In this document: positions 18,983-25,849 of the stretch, piece after piece
Layout: every line of letters begins with the position of its first letter
Position numbering within the stretch: position 1 is the first letter of the stretch
Source of the DNA: a virus
Reading direction: 5' to 3' (one strand)
IMG/VR virus record: IMGVR_UViG_3300025655_000050
Location: 1 to 52,490 of that record
Length of the DNA: 52,490 bases
Position numbers and translations under genes: made by a program
Notes under the pieces: generated by a model
Database searches by the model: none
Told to the model about the DNA's origin: nothing
What the model saw: the letters and a program-made list of their open reading frames with translations, nothing else

Positions 18983-19095
18983 AACAGTGAGCAGCCCTGT
19001 TGTTTTTACAACTTAGTGGGGCTGCGGGTCACTGTTGATTGTTACGCAGGCGGCCACATTTTGTTATTTTACAACTGCTTGTGTGCCTTCTGCGT
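18983..19095 (-). ncRNA. Two tandem sister hairpins between the tRNAs
   Basis: Hairpin 1 (18983-19036): AACAGTGA/TCACTGTT, then GCAGCCC/GGGCTGC, then GTTGT/ACAAC at the tip. Hairpin 2 (19044-19095): ACGCAG/CTGCGT, an inner CCACA/TGTG helix, and a TTGT/ACAA tip. Both are 52-54 nt and share the tip sequence read on the minus strand (GTTGTAAAA-AACAA). They fill exactly the positions where tRNAs would sit in the array. They may be processing elements or relics of tRNAs. Confidence 0.55.
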
Positions 19096-19107
19096 TGATC
19101 TTCTTAG

Positions 19108-19178
19108 TAGCGTGTCAGGGATTCGAACCCTCCCGTAGTGGATATGAACCACCCATGCAACCTTTACACCTTCACGCG
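19108..19178 (-). tRNA. tRNA-Met-like (CAU), imperfect
   Basis: Anticodon stem GGTGG/CCACT with loop TTCATAT (anticodon CAT); D-stem GTGT/GCAT; T-arm GAGGG/CCCTG with loop TTCGAAT. The acceptor pairs over five central positions (GCGTG/CACGC), but pairs 1-72 (C/T), 7-66 (A/A) and 49-65 (G/G) mismatch. It may be an initiator-like, Ile-CAU or degenerate tRNA. A TATATTTAC box lies 8 nt upstream (19187-19195). Confidence 0.65.
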
Positions 19179-19186
19179 ATATAACT

Positions 19187-19195
19187 GTAAATATA
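19187..19195 (-). promoter_or_regulatory. -7-like box ahead of the tRNA array
   Basis: TATATTTAC on the minus strand, identical to the downstream box of the lysis promoter candidate. Here the upstream AGCTATAAT is absent. A TTGACA lies about 16 nt upstream inside the terminator stem, so a host-type promoter could overlap the terminator. Confidence 0.4.
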
Positions 19196-19196
19196 T

Positions 19197-19226
19197 GAAA
19201 AAAAAGGCCCACTGTCAAGTAGGCCT
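19197..19226 (-). terminator. Rho-independent terminator before the tRNA array
   Basis: Minus strand: AGGCCTACT, loop TGAC, AGTGGGCCT, then eight T. The stem has nine pairs (one G-U). It ends the leftward chaperonin operon and separates it from the tRNA-terminase unit. Confidence 0.88.
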
Positions 19227-19249
19227 ATCATCATCTTTTGTGATGTTTA

Positions 19250-19354
19250 TTAATCTTCGTCGCCTTTAACAGTTTCCGGATCAATAACTTCTATCTCTTT
19301 TTCTGTTTCTTCATCCAAGCCTTGTGGACGAATTGGCCCTAAATTATTTTTCAT
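19250..19354 (-). CDS. Small acidic protein, 34 residues
   Basis: An ATG at 19354 opens a 34-codon frame (MKNNLGPIRPQGLDEETEKE) ending just before the terminator. It overlaps the end of the GroES-like gene by 11 nt. It is acidic and probably disordered. Codon use and the tight fit between gene and terminator favour a real last gene of the operon. No function recognised. Confidence 0.5.
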   Translation of the reverse strand: MKNNLGPIRPQGLDEETEKEIEVIDPETVKGDED

Positions 19355-19916
19355 TTTTTAATCCTTTTGTGTCTACGATATAATCTACATCTCTTTCTGA
19401 GATCCTTATATACTCAACATCATTAATAACTACTACTGGCATTTCGTATGCAAACTTAGCATCAACCTGCCTATTCATTCCTCCTTCAATTCTCCTTTTA
19501 AAGTTTTCAACATTGATTTTAATTTCCATTCCTTTACACACTTGTTGACAGTGTGGACCAACTTCCATAACTTTCTGTATTGTAGAAAAGTCTTGTTCTA
19601 AGTCTGTACTACCATCAGCACCAAAAGATGCTGTTGGTAAATACAAACCTGATTCGTTGGTTAGTTTATTTCTTCGCGCTGTCAAAAACATGGTATTGAA
19701 CATTGGCTCAGTACCTTTTGGTAAAGGACATTCTTTAAGAGATGCTTCATATAACATCTCTTTAACTTGAGCTTCAGCTGATAGTATTTCAGAAGAGTCT
19801 TCTACAAGACCAGATGTTCCTCTTTTAGATTTATCACGCGTAGTGAAAAAATCTTTGTGAACCTCCTGACTATGAGCTTTTTGCTTTTGTAATTCTACAT
19901 CCTTTTTTACATCCAT
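19344..19916 (-). CDS. GroES-like co-chaperonin
   Basis: 190 residues. Residues about 69-183 follow the GroES beta-barrel plan: a first strand (MFNTMFLTARRN), a mobile-loop-like stretch with SGLYLP where GroES has GGIVL, then VMEVGP (GroES EVLAVG), a GMEIKIN strand (GDIVIF), and a closing strand pair ending RISERDVDYIV (GroES MSESDILAIV). An extra N-terminal extension of about 68 charged residues is unlike GroES. With the GroEL encoded 1.5 kb upstream in the same operon, it could serve as a dedicated lid, in the manner of T4 gp31. The assignment is by eye. Confidence 0.72.
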   Translation of the reverse strand: MDVKKDVELQKQKAHSQEVHKDFFTTRDKSKRGTSGLVEDSSEILSAEAQVKEMLYEASLKECPLPKGTEPMFNTMFLTARRNKLTNESGLYLPTASFGADGSTDLEQDFSTIQKVMEVGPHCQQVCKGMEIKINVENFKRRIEGGMNRQVDAKFAYEMPVVVINDVEYIRISERDVDYIVDTKGLKNEK

Positions 19917-20131
19917 TATTTTCCTGCTTTTGGTGTTACAACTTTCTTCTCAGGTTTATTTGCCTCCTTGTCTTGAGCTGCAATCTTATCTTGAACTTCT
20001 TTTTGCTGCTTCTCGTGCATTTCAACAATCCTACCTAATTGATCTAATTCCCTTAATATAACAGAAATTTCTTCTAATGTGTAGACTCCTTCTCTTTGGG
20101 CTTTGTCTATTGCCGTAATAAGTGTTTTCAT
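19916..20131 (-). CDS. Small coiled-coil protein
   Basis: 71 residues: an N-terminal helix (MKTLITAIDKAQREGVYTLE), a Gln/Glu/Lys-rich coiled coil, and a basic tail (PEKKVVTPKAGK). Its stop overlaps the GroES-like start (TAATG), so the two are translationally coupled. A TATATTTAC box lies at 20153-20161, about 22 nt before the ATG, and may be a promoter for the co-chaperonin segment. Function unknown. Confidence 0.5.
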   Translation of the reverse strand: MKTLITAIDKAQREGVYTLEEISVILRELDQLGRIVEMHEKQQKEVQDKIAAQDKEANKPEKKVVTPKAGK

Positions 20132-20188
20132 AATTTGTTTTAAATTTATTTTGTAAATATACTAATTAATTACTTTAATTCCTAATTT

Positions 20189-20449
20189 TTACTTCTTTTT
20201 TTTATTCTCTTGAATCTTGTTGTACAGAAAGTAACTTGCGTATAACTTTCCTAGTGCTGGAAATGTAAAGTTAGTCTTAAGCTTAGAGAACTCTTCTCTA
20301 GTTAAGTTGTCTTCTATTGTAAGAGCATTGTTAACAACTCTAACATACTCAAACTGACTACGAACTATATCCCTAACTTCTGACACTGTCAACCCATACT
20401 TATCTGCAAGCTCCTTAAGCTTTAAAAGATCTGCTTTACTTTCCCTCAT
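20189..20449 (-). CDS. Hypothetical small protein
   Basis: 86 residues, helical. Its start (SKADLLKLKELADKYGLTVSEV) suggests a small helix-turn-helix-like head. The middle (FPALGKLYASYFLYNK) resembles small Bacteroidota phage proteins I remember only as hypothetical. The tail is Lys-rich. It overlaps the upstream gene by 14 nt. Confidence 0.5.
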   Translation of the reverse strand: MRESKADLLKLKELADKYGLTVSEVRDIVRSQFEYVRVVNNALTIEDNLTREEFSKLKTNFTFPALGKLYASYFLYNKIQENKKKK

Positions 20450-20819
20450 CTATCTCAAAATTGAATATCAATTTAAATCCATCCTCTGTCATATTTGGTA
20501 TAAGCACTGGATTGATTATATTTCCTTTCATTATTACTCCCTTCTTCCTGAGTGATGTCAATAAGTTATTAAACACCTTTTGACTCATTCCATCTAAATC
20601 TCCTCTTATCTGATTCCTGGTGTCTGTTGCAAATAGCAACTTATTTACCAGGTCTTTGTTCTTAACCTCTCTTGATAGTTCATACTTGTAATACAATAGA
20701 AGTGCAAGTGCGTCAATTTCCTTTTGTCTTAGCTTATGATAAGGCTTAAGGAACTCTAGCCAGTATTTAAATATCTCTCTCTTTGAGGTCTTTATTCTTT
20801 TTACATTTATGTTGTTCAT
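20436..20819 (-). CDS. Winged-helix-like hypothetical protein
   Basis: 127 residues. The middle (QKVFNNLLTSLRKKGVIMKG) looks like the recognition helix and wing of a winged helix, preceded by helices (KEIDALALLLYYKYE). A regulatory or DNA-binding role is possible. The gene overlaps its upstream neighbour by 53 nt in another frame, which is long; an internal start is not obvious. Confidence 0.5.
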   Translation of the reverse strand: MNNINVKRIKTSKREIFKYWLEFLKPYHKLRQKEIDALALLLYYKYELSREVKNKDLVNKLLFATDTRNQIRGDLDGMSQKVFNNLLTSLRKKGVIMKGNIINPVLIPNMTEDGFKLIFNFEIDEGK

Positions 20820-21036
20820 TCATTTCTATTTGTATATGCAATGTAACTTCTGGTTCATCATCATTCCCAACATAGTTCATTGATACCTTGTACCTATCTT
20901 CTACTTTGTTAATTGCATTTATTACTTTATAAATCCTATCAGCTTTATCTTCAAGATATTCCATATCTGTTGAAGTGTAAGCGTATCTTAATACTCCGTT
21001 ACTATCCCATTGGTTTAGTTCTAAAAGTTTTTTCAT
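20767..21036 (-). CDS. Hypothetical small protein
   Basis: 89 residues, predicted alpha/beta (SMNYVGNDDEPEVTLHIQIE strand pair) with a basic tail. It follows the zinc-ribbon gene by 2 nt and overlaps the winged-helix-like gene. No family recognised. Confidence 0.45.
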   Translation of the reverse strand: MKKLLELNQWDSNGVLRYAYTSTDMEYLEDKADRIYKVINAINKVEDRYKVSMNYVGNDDEPEVTLHIQIEMNEQHKCKKNKDLKERDI

Positions 21037-21038
21037 GG

Positions 21039-21383
21039 TTAATCTTTTTTATCTAAAAACCTTTCTCCGTACTTATCTTCATACATATCTTCCCACTCAG
21101 TAATATGAGCTTCTGCTAGATCTGTGTTTCCACAATCTACACAATATGGAACAACTGCCTTGTCCTTAGTACTAATTGCTCCATCCTTTGGAAATGAAAC
21201 TTCTTTAATGTGCAATCTTAGACAAGTCTTGCAATATGTCACTGGCACGTTGTTGTAATCCTGCTTTTTTGTTATCATGTTTAATAATTTTAAATCGTTA
21301 ATAATGTCAGTGTCATACACTGGAAATGGTGCCATCATGTTGGCATGCTCTCTGCGTTCAATTTCTTTAGTTAGGTTTTTCAT
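21039..21383 (-). CDS. Zinc-ribbon protein downstream of GroEL
   Basis: 114 residues from the ATG at 21383 (MKNLTKEIERREHANMM), 4 nt after the GroEL stop; the longer open frame would run into GroEL. Two Cys pairs (CKTCLRLHI and YCVDCGNTD), about 35 residues apart, form a zinc ribbon. The rest is acidic helix. It may be a nucleic-acid or protein-binding accessory factor. Function unknown. Confidence 0.6.
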   Translation of the reverse strand: MKNLTKEIERREHANMMAPFPVYDTDIINDLKLLNMITKKQDYNNVPVTYCKTCLRLHIKEVSFPKDGAISTKDKAVVPYCVDCGNTDLAEAHITEWEDMYEDKYGERFLDKKD

Positions 21384-21387
21384 TGGT

Positions 21388-22950
21388 TTATAATTTAATA
21401 GCACATCCTGTTGTAAGGATTGTTCCAGCAACTGAAGCAGCATTTTCTAATGCAACTCTTGTTACCTTCTTTGGATCAATAATACCAACAACTATCATGT
21501 CTTCGTATTTAGCATTTTTAGCATCATACCCAAGTCTTCCACTAGTCTTGTGTCTATTGATACTTGAAATAACAACATCTCCATTGATTCCAGCATTTTC
21601 ACATATTGTTAATATTGGTGATTTTAACGCCTCTTTAAGGAGGTTAATTCCTTTTTGCTCTGTCTCATGCTTAACATCCTGAATAAAGTCAATAGCATTA
21701 AGCAATGCAATTCCTCCGCCTGGTACAACACCTTCTTCTAGTGCTGATATTACGGCTTCCTTAGCATCAATAACTCTATCCATTTTTTCTTTCATCTCAA
21801 CCTCTGAGTTTCCTCCAACATAAATTACAGCAATACCACCAGATAGTTTTGCAATTCTGTTTGTTAGTTGAGTTTTATTAAACTCTGATTTTTCTAATTT
21901 TATTTTACCTTGTAGTTCGGAGACTCTATCTTTGATTTCTTTCTCATCTCCTTTAGCACCAACTATAACTGTTGATCCTTGAGTTACTGTAACTGAATCT
22001 GCTTGACCTAAGTAGGTACCATCCAGTTGGTTTATAAATTCTGATTTACATACTATGCCTCCGGTTTGGTATGCCATATCTTGTAGTATTTCAGCTCTTT
22101 GGCTTCCGAATCCTGGAGTCTTAACGGCTACAACTTGCGCTCCTCCTCGTGTTTTGTTTATCACTAACGTTGCAAGTGCTTGTCCTTCAATGTCTTCCGC
22201 CACTATTAGTAACGGTCTTCCTACCTTCGTTGTTTGTTCTAATGTAGGCATTACATCCTCAACAGTAGTTAACTTACCATCCACCAACATAATATATGGG
22301 TCCTTATAAGTCACTTCCATTGTGTCCGGATTAGTAGAGAAATAAGGACTGACCATACCTCTGTCGAATTGCATCCCATCAACTACATCAATATAAGTAG
22401 TTTGTCCTTGACTAGCTTCTACGGATACTCCTCCTTCTCTGCCTACTTTCCCGAAAGCTTTTGCCACTAACTCTCCAATCTCAATATTGTTATTTGCAGA
22501 TACTGTGGCAACTTGTTTAATCATTTCTGAATCAGTATCAACAGGAATAGCAATCGAATTTATATATTCAACTGCCTGCTTTACACCGAAATCTACCCCC
22601 TGCTTTAATTCATTTGCATCATATCCACCTGCAACAAGTTTTAATCCATAATTAAGTATACACTGAGCTATCACAGTAGCGGTAGTAGTACCATCACCTG
22701 ATCCTTGTTCAGCCTGTTCAGCTACATCTTTCATTAACTGTACACCCATTGCCTCATACCTATCTTCAACTGTCACGTTTTTTGCGACAGTTACTCCATC
22801 CTTTGTTATGATAGGTAGCATATCTGGCCCCCTATCTATAATAACATTCTGACCCTTAGGCCCTAATGTAATCTTTACTGCATTAGAGAGAGTATCCACA
22901 CCTCTCTGTATACTCTCTCTTGCTTCTCTCCCGTATTTAATACTCTCCAT
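21388..22950 (-). CDS. groEL: GroEL chaperonin
   Basis: 520 residues, close to the bacterial length but without the GGM-rich tail. The three ATPase aspartates are present: D51 in TKDGVTVA, D86 in GSGDGTTTATV, and the Asp of DRVIDAKEA matching E. coli D398. The apical hydrophobic groove (SPYFSTNPDT) and the hinge (VVPGGGIALL) are intact. This is a full, probably active group I chaperonin. It would fold phage proteins, most likely capsid or fibre subunits, together with the GroES-like product of the same operon. The apical domain is bacteroidetal in style, suggesting capture from a host. It overlaps the upstream gene by 14 nt. Confidence 0.97.
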   Translation of the reverse strand: MESIKYGREARESIQRGVDTLSNAVKITLGPKGQNVIIDRGPDMLPIITKDGVTVAKNVTVEDRYEAMGVQLMKDVAEQAEQGSGDGTTTATVIAQCILNYGLKLVAGGYDANELKQGVDFGVKQAVEYINSIAIPVDTDSEMIKQVATVSANNNIEIGELVAKAFGKVGREGGVSVEASQGQTTYIDVVDGMQFDRGMVSPYFSTNPDTMEVTYKDPYIMLVDGKLTTVEDVMPTLEQTTKVGRPLLIVAEDIEGQALATLVINKTRGGAQVVAVKTPGFGSQRAEILQDMAYQTGGIVCKSEFINQLDGTYLGQADSVTVTQGSTVIVGAKGDEKEIKDRVSELQGKIKLEKSEFNKTQLTNRIAKLSGGIAVIYVGGNSEVEMKEKMDRVIDAKEAVISALEEGVVPGGGIALLNAIDFIQDVKHETEQKGINLLKEALKSPILTICENAGINGDVVISSINRHKTSGRLGYDAKNAKYEDMIVVGIIDPKKVTRVALENAASVAGTILTTGCAIKL

Positions 22951-23191
22951 CTTGTATTCTTTCTTCTAGTTCGTTAATTGATGAGACTTCACCTTCGTAT
23001 ATTAATTTTCTTTCTGTTGCTTCAGTATATATAATCTGGACACTTCCGGTATAGTAGTTCATTACTATTCTTAATTCACAGATGTTCCCTTCTCTATCTT
23101 CTCCTGTCACCGAGTAACCACTTTGTTTTACTTTTTGATTTCTTCTGTCAGGCATAAAACCTAACATTATAATTTGTTCTGCTGTTACCAT
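22937..23191 (-). CDS. Hypothetical small protein
   Basis: 84 residues, beta-rich middle (ELRIVMNYYTGSVQIIYTEA) and acidic tail. This matches a type of short phage protein starting with a line like IIMLGF that I know only as hypothetical. It overlaps GroEL by 14 nt and the zinc-finger gene by 7 nt, so it is part of the operon. Confidence 0.5.
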   Translation of the reverse strand: MVTAEQIIMLGFMPDRRNQKVKQSGYSVTGEDREGNICELRIVMNYYTGSVQIIYTEATERKLIYEGEVSSINELEERIQDGEY

Positions 23192-23403
23192 TTATCTATT
23201 GGACATTTACATTCATCACATTTTGTTTTGGCTGTTAATACACAGCCACATTTTCCACATCTACCTAAGGCTGTCTTGAATTCACATTCATTACATATAT
23301 CCATTCTAGCTTGATTTCTCTCCATCGTCTCCTTTGATAATAACCCTAGTTTGCTCTTGGCTAGGTTTGAGAACCCATTGGCTACTTCGTCTATCTTGCT
23401 CAT
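23185..23403 (-). CDS. Double zinc-knuckle protein (DUF6171-like)
   Basis: 72 residues. Four Cys pairs in the second half (CNECEF, CGKCGCVL, CDECKCP) and the ending CPIDKW match a widespread small phage family. The helical N-terminus (GFSNLAKSKLGLLSKE) belongs to the family as I remember it, so the full-length start at 23403 is preferred although it overlaps the upstream gene by 98 nt in another frame. A strong AAGGAGA lies before an internal ATG at 23325, which could give a shorter product. Confidence 0.6.
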   Translation of the reverse strand: MSKIDEVANGFSNLAKSKLGLLSKETMERNQARMDICNECEFKTALGRCGKCGCVLTAKTKCDECKCPIDKW

Positions 23404-23638
23404 ACTCTATTCTTCTAACGTTTATTTTACTATTTTCATCTACTTTGATTACACTCTTTATTGAGTCTAATACTATTCTATATTCTTCTGCTCTTGTTAA
23501 GAACAACTGAAGAAACAACACATGTCCTATCTCTTCATTGTCTTCGAATAAAACATACTTAACTGACGGTCCTAATTCTTCGATATCAGTGTATCTGTAA
23601 ACAGGAACTCCATTTAAATATATTTTTTCTTTAGACAT
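23306..23638 (-). CDS. Hypothetical protein
   Basis: 110 residues, alpha/beta (KYVLFEDNEEIGHVLFLQLF), possibly structural or regulatory. The last 32 residues are Arg/Ser/Gln-rich and lie in the region that also encodes the start of the zinc-knuckle protein. It overlaps the upstream gene by 8 nt. No family recognised. Confidence 0.45.
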   Translation of the reverse strand: MSKEKIYLNGVPVYRYTDIEELGPSVKYVLFEDNEEIGHVLFLQLFLTRAEEYRIVLDSIKSVIKVDENSKINVRRIEYEQDRRSSQWVLKPSQEQTRVIIKGDDGEKSS

Positions 23639-23870
23639 AATAATCTACTATTTCAAATGTTATTCTCATGTGCTTAACCATAAAGACTGACTTGTCTTGT
23701 ATATCAAGAACACTTATTTCTTCTCTGTCCTTTAAGAATGATACCACTCTTGGTAAAGCATGTGCTTGTATAATGAATGTGACAGATGATTCTCCACGAT
23801 CGTGAGCATTGTGTAACGCTTCATTGATCTTACCCTCAATATTACTTGTCTGTACTATCCCTACTTTCAT
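23631..23870 (-). CDS. Hypothetical small protein
   Basis: 79 residues with an alternating strand-helix pattern (MKVGIVQTSNIEGKINEALH, VTFIIQAHALPRVVSFLKD). It overlaps the upstream gene by 29 nt. The fold looks compact and globular; no family recognised. Confidence 0.45.
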   Translation of the reverse strand: MKVGIVQTSNIEGKINEALHNAHDRGESSVTFIIQAHALPRVVSFLKDREEISVLDIQDKSVFMVKHMRITFEIVDYYV

Positions 23871-24180
23871 CTTCGTATAATCCTAATTCTTCATCATTTT
23901 TAACTATCTCTTGTAATAATTCTTCTTGAAGTTGCTTTTGTATAGCATTAGATAAGTCAGCTACTGCTTTCGCTACCTCATCATCCTTTACGCTTCCGTG
24001 ATCAAGCTTACTTTGTAACACTTGCTGTAAAAATCTTCTTTGTGTAGAACTTAAGCTACTTGCTTTATGAACTATCAAAGCATAATGAGCAAGTATTGTA
24101 TCATTATCCATATCAAGTACCCGTCTAAGTGACGGCTTGATACTTAATGTCATTCTTTTTCTTTTATTATTTTGATTCAT
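23842..24180 (-). CDS. Hypothetical helical protein
   Basis: 112 residues, almost wholly helical. A Lys/Arg-rich start (NQNNKRKRMTLSIKPSLRRV) is followed by Gln/Leu-rich amphipathic helices and an acidic tail. Its start lies inside the end of the frameshifted gene upstream. Function unknown. Confidence 0.45.
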   Translation of the reverse strand: MNQNNKRKRMTLSIKPSLRRVLDMDNDTILAHYALIVHKASSLSSTQRRFLQQVLQSKLDHGSVKDDEVAKAVADLSNAIQKQLQEELLQEIVKNDEELGLYEDESRDSTDK

Positions 24181-24374
24181 TGTTTATATCTTTTACTTCA
24201 AACTTCAACTTTCTTCTTGAATGCATCATGAAAGGAACAACTCCCTTCTTAGAGTCTATAAGACAAACTCCAGTTTGCATTGCTATCTCTAACCACTTCT
24301 GTACGTCCATTCCATCAGGAATAGCATTGATATCACACAATGGTTTCAGTTAGTACGTTGTTTTCTTCTTTCAT
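24167..24374 (-). pseudogene. Small gene split by a one-base shift
   Basis: An ATG at 24374 (MKEENNVL) is followed, one base out of frame, by a long coding-like stretch (KPLCDINAIPDGMDVQKWLE, then TGVCLIDSKKG) that ends at 24167. Removing one base near 24349 would join them into a 68-residue protein of a type common in Bacteroidota phages (PEGMxxxxWLexAxxTG, from memory). Either the gene is broken, the sequence has an indel, or translation begins at an internal start. Confidence 0.55.
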
Positions 24375-24415
24375 TTAGTAAAAATAAGAAATAAAATTGA
24401 CAAATCCTAATTAAA

Positions 24416-24446
24416 ACAAAAAAATCCTCACATTTCTGTGAGGATT
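24416..24446 (-). terminator. Rho-independent terminator
   Basis: Minus strand: AATCCTCACA, loop GAAA, TGTGAGGATT, then seven T. A perfect 10-bp stem 24 nt after the stop of the small membrane protein. Confidence 0.92.
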
Positions 24447-24469
24447 CTAACATAATAGATTTAAACAAT

Positions 24470-24682
24470 TTATAGCTTGATGCCTTTAACGTAGTCAACA
24501 ATAGCCTTAAAGTTTTTAAATATGAATGCACCAAGTAACCCTGCGGCTATATGGCTCCACCCCAATAGTATCCACGCACCTAATGCACCTAAAACTAAGC
24601 CTAAGCCATAGAATCCAAGTCCAGTGGTAAATTTAACTATAACACTAACAACACTTTTAATATAATCAATAATTTTATTCAT
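24470..24682 (-). CDS. Small double-membrane-span protein
   Basis: 70 residues with two hydrophobic glycine-rich segments (about 21-41, GLGFYGLGLVLGALGAWILL, and 43-57) separated by a short turn, plus short charged ends. It stands alone before a strong terminator. Possible roles are superinfection exclusion or membrane modification; neither is supported beyond topology. Confidence 0.55.
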   Translation of the reverse strand: MNKIIDYIKSVVSVIVKFTTGLGFYGLGLVLGALGAWILLGWSHIAAGLLGAFIFKNFKAIVDYVKGIKL

Positions 24683-24708
24683 AATGTATTTTTTTTAAAA
24701 TTTAAATA

Positions 24709-24939
24709 TTAGATAGAAAAATCCCTTGGCCCTGTTGGTATTTCAGAACCTGGAACAGTTTTCTTTACAATTTCAATAGAGCAGTGCTACTCTTGCCCAG
24801 GACTGATAACATTTGTTAATTCAAAAGGATCCTACTTGTTCCGTATCCAGTCCAACTCTATTATTATATGTAAATGGTTTCCATCGAGTTACTATCTTTT
24901 TAACCTCCTTACACGCCTACGCCCTATAATATTCTTAAC
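24709..24939 (-). pseudogene. Decayed small gene (two frameshifts, one stop)
   Basis: This 350-base gap holds coding-like pieces on the minus strand in successive frames. GRRRVRRLK is followed at an A5 run by IVTRWKPFTYNNRVGLDTEQ. A shift at a T4 run then leads to ELTNVISPGQE, an in-frame TAG, and CSIEIVKKTVPGSEIPTGPR to a TAA at 24709-24711. With six A and three T the pieces would read through except for the TAG. No ATG is found. Either a dead gene or a locus with homopolymer sequence errors. Confidence 0.5.
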
Positions 24940-25031
24940 TTATTAGCTTTAGGCTGATGTAATTCTAACACCAGATAGTTTATTTATGCAAACATACGAT
25001 ATAAAAGTTCTATTTCCAAATAATAGTATCA

Positions 25032-25199
25032 CTATTTTTTGTTACACACATCCTTTTCTAATTTGCGTAATCTTTCCATCTCATTTCTATAAGCTATACT
25101 TGCTCTTCTAGCTACATCAGACATCTTTCTCATGTCTCCAGACGCCTTAGCTTCTTCTAATTGTTCAGAAAAACTTCTCTCAGATTTTTTTTTAAGCAT
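25032..25199 (-). CDS. Small basic helical protein
   Basis: 55 residues from the ATG at 25199 (MLKKKSERSFSEQLEEAKAS); the open frame extends ten codons further into the promoter region. It is charged, helical and single-domain. It is divergent from the plus-strand gene at 25257, with an AT-rich 57-bp gap between them. Function unknown. Confidence 0.45.
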   Translation of the reverse strand: MLKKKSERSFSEQLEEAKASGDMRKMSDVARRASIAYRNEMERLRKLEKDVCNKK

Positions 25200-25256
25200 T
25201 TTATTTCGTATATTTACATAAAGATACAAAAAATAATTTGTAAAAACAAGATAAAA

Positions 25257-25496
25257 ATGGATTTAGATCAAGAAATTAAAAAATTAAATTACGCACTAAA
25301 GAGTTACAAATGTGACTATCATGCTGATTATGAGGAAGATGCGAATACAGGGAGGGTTACTTTCTTTTTATTAGACTCAGGAGAGTTACCAATTATAACA
25401 CATGAGATACCTTTCGGGCCTGATTTCGAACAGAGTGTAACTAACTTTAAGAAACAAGCTATAAACACATGCAGTCATGCAAAAGCTAAAGTTTAA
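25257..25496 (+). CDS. Hypothetical small protein, isolated plus-strand gene
   Basis: 79 residues from the ATG at 25257 (MDLDQEIKKLNYALKSYKCD). The in-frame upstream codons are discarded because they cross the divergent promoter. It is acidic with a beta hairpin (GRVTFFLLDSGELPII). Together with the next gene it forms a two-gene plus-strand island inside the leftward region. A TATATTTAC box lies at about 25209-25217. Confidence 0.5.
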   Translation: MDLDQEIKKLNYALKSYKCDYHADYEEDANTGRVTFFLLDSGELPIITHEIPFGPDFEQSVTNFKKQAINTCSHAKAKV

Positions 25497-25620
25497 GAAA
25501 AAAAGAGAGATGCGTTATGATCCTGAGAAGTTTCTTAGGATGGAATATAATGGAGTGGAAGTTTTAATAGAACATGATCCTCTATACGATGGACCAAGAA
25601 AAAAGCCTACTGAGAAGTAG
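25477..25620 (+). CDS. Small basic protein, 47 residues
   Basis: ATG at 25477 overlaps the previous gene by 20 nt (MQKLKFKKKREMRYDPEKFL, then MEYNGVEVLIEHDPLYDG). The stop falls inside the converging terminator hairpin at 25597-25624, a typical end of a unit. Function unknown. Confidence 0.5.
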   Translation: MQKLKFKKKREMRYDPEKFLRMEYNGVEVLIEHDPLYDGPRKKPTEK

Positions 25621-25624
25621 GCTT
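25597..25624. terminator. Bidirectional terminator between converging genes
   Basis: AAGCCTACT, loop GAGA, AGTAGGCTT: a perfect 9-bp stem. An A-run on the left gives a U-tract for the minus-strand unit, and TTTACTTTT on the right is a weaker tract for the plus-strand pair. Confidence 0.85.
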
Positions 25625-25849
25625 TACTTTTATACTTAATTTTCTTCTTGCATAAACCTTATCCGGTTGAGTTATTAAAGAGTTATAATATTGTACTGGA
25701 TTAATATTATACCTGATAGTAAAGTTCTTCATGTCATGAATATGAATCATAGGACATGGCATTTTTTTATAAGCTGCATCTCTTAATGCTTTTAATAATT
25801 CTTCAGGACTCATCAAACTTAAATTTTCTTCTTTCTCCTTTAAAAACAT
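25607..25849 (-). CDS. Hypothetical small protein
   Basis: 80 residues, helical start (FLKEKEENLSLMSPEELLKA) and a basic end. It carries a CPMIHIHDMKNF segment with Cys and two His that could bind a metal. Overlaps the preceding gene by 10 nt and ends within the terminator. No family recognised. Confidence 0.5.
   Translation of the reverse strand: MFLKEKEENLSLMSPEELLKALRDAAYKKMPCPMIHIHDMKNFTIRYNINPVQYYNSLITQPDKVYARRKLSIKVKPTSQ

Noticed and set aside
18983-19095. Considered as two further tRNAs in the array
   Set aside because: Each is a single long hairpin of 52-54 nt without D, anticodon or T arms.
24709-24939. TAG recoding (as in some crAss-like phages) to explain the in-frame TAG
   Set aside because: TAG is a normal stop of real genes here, e.g. 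the SSB-like gene ends in TAG, and no suppressor tRNA with CUA anticodon was seen.
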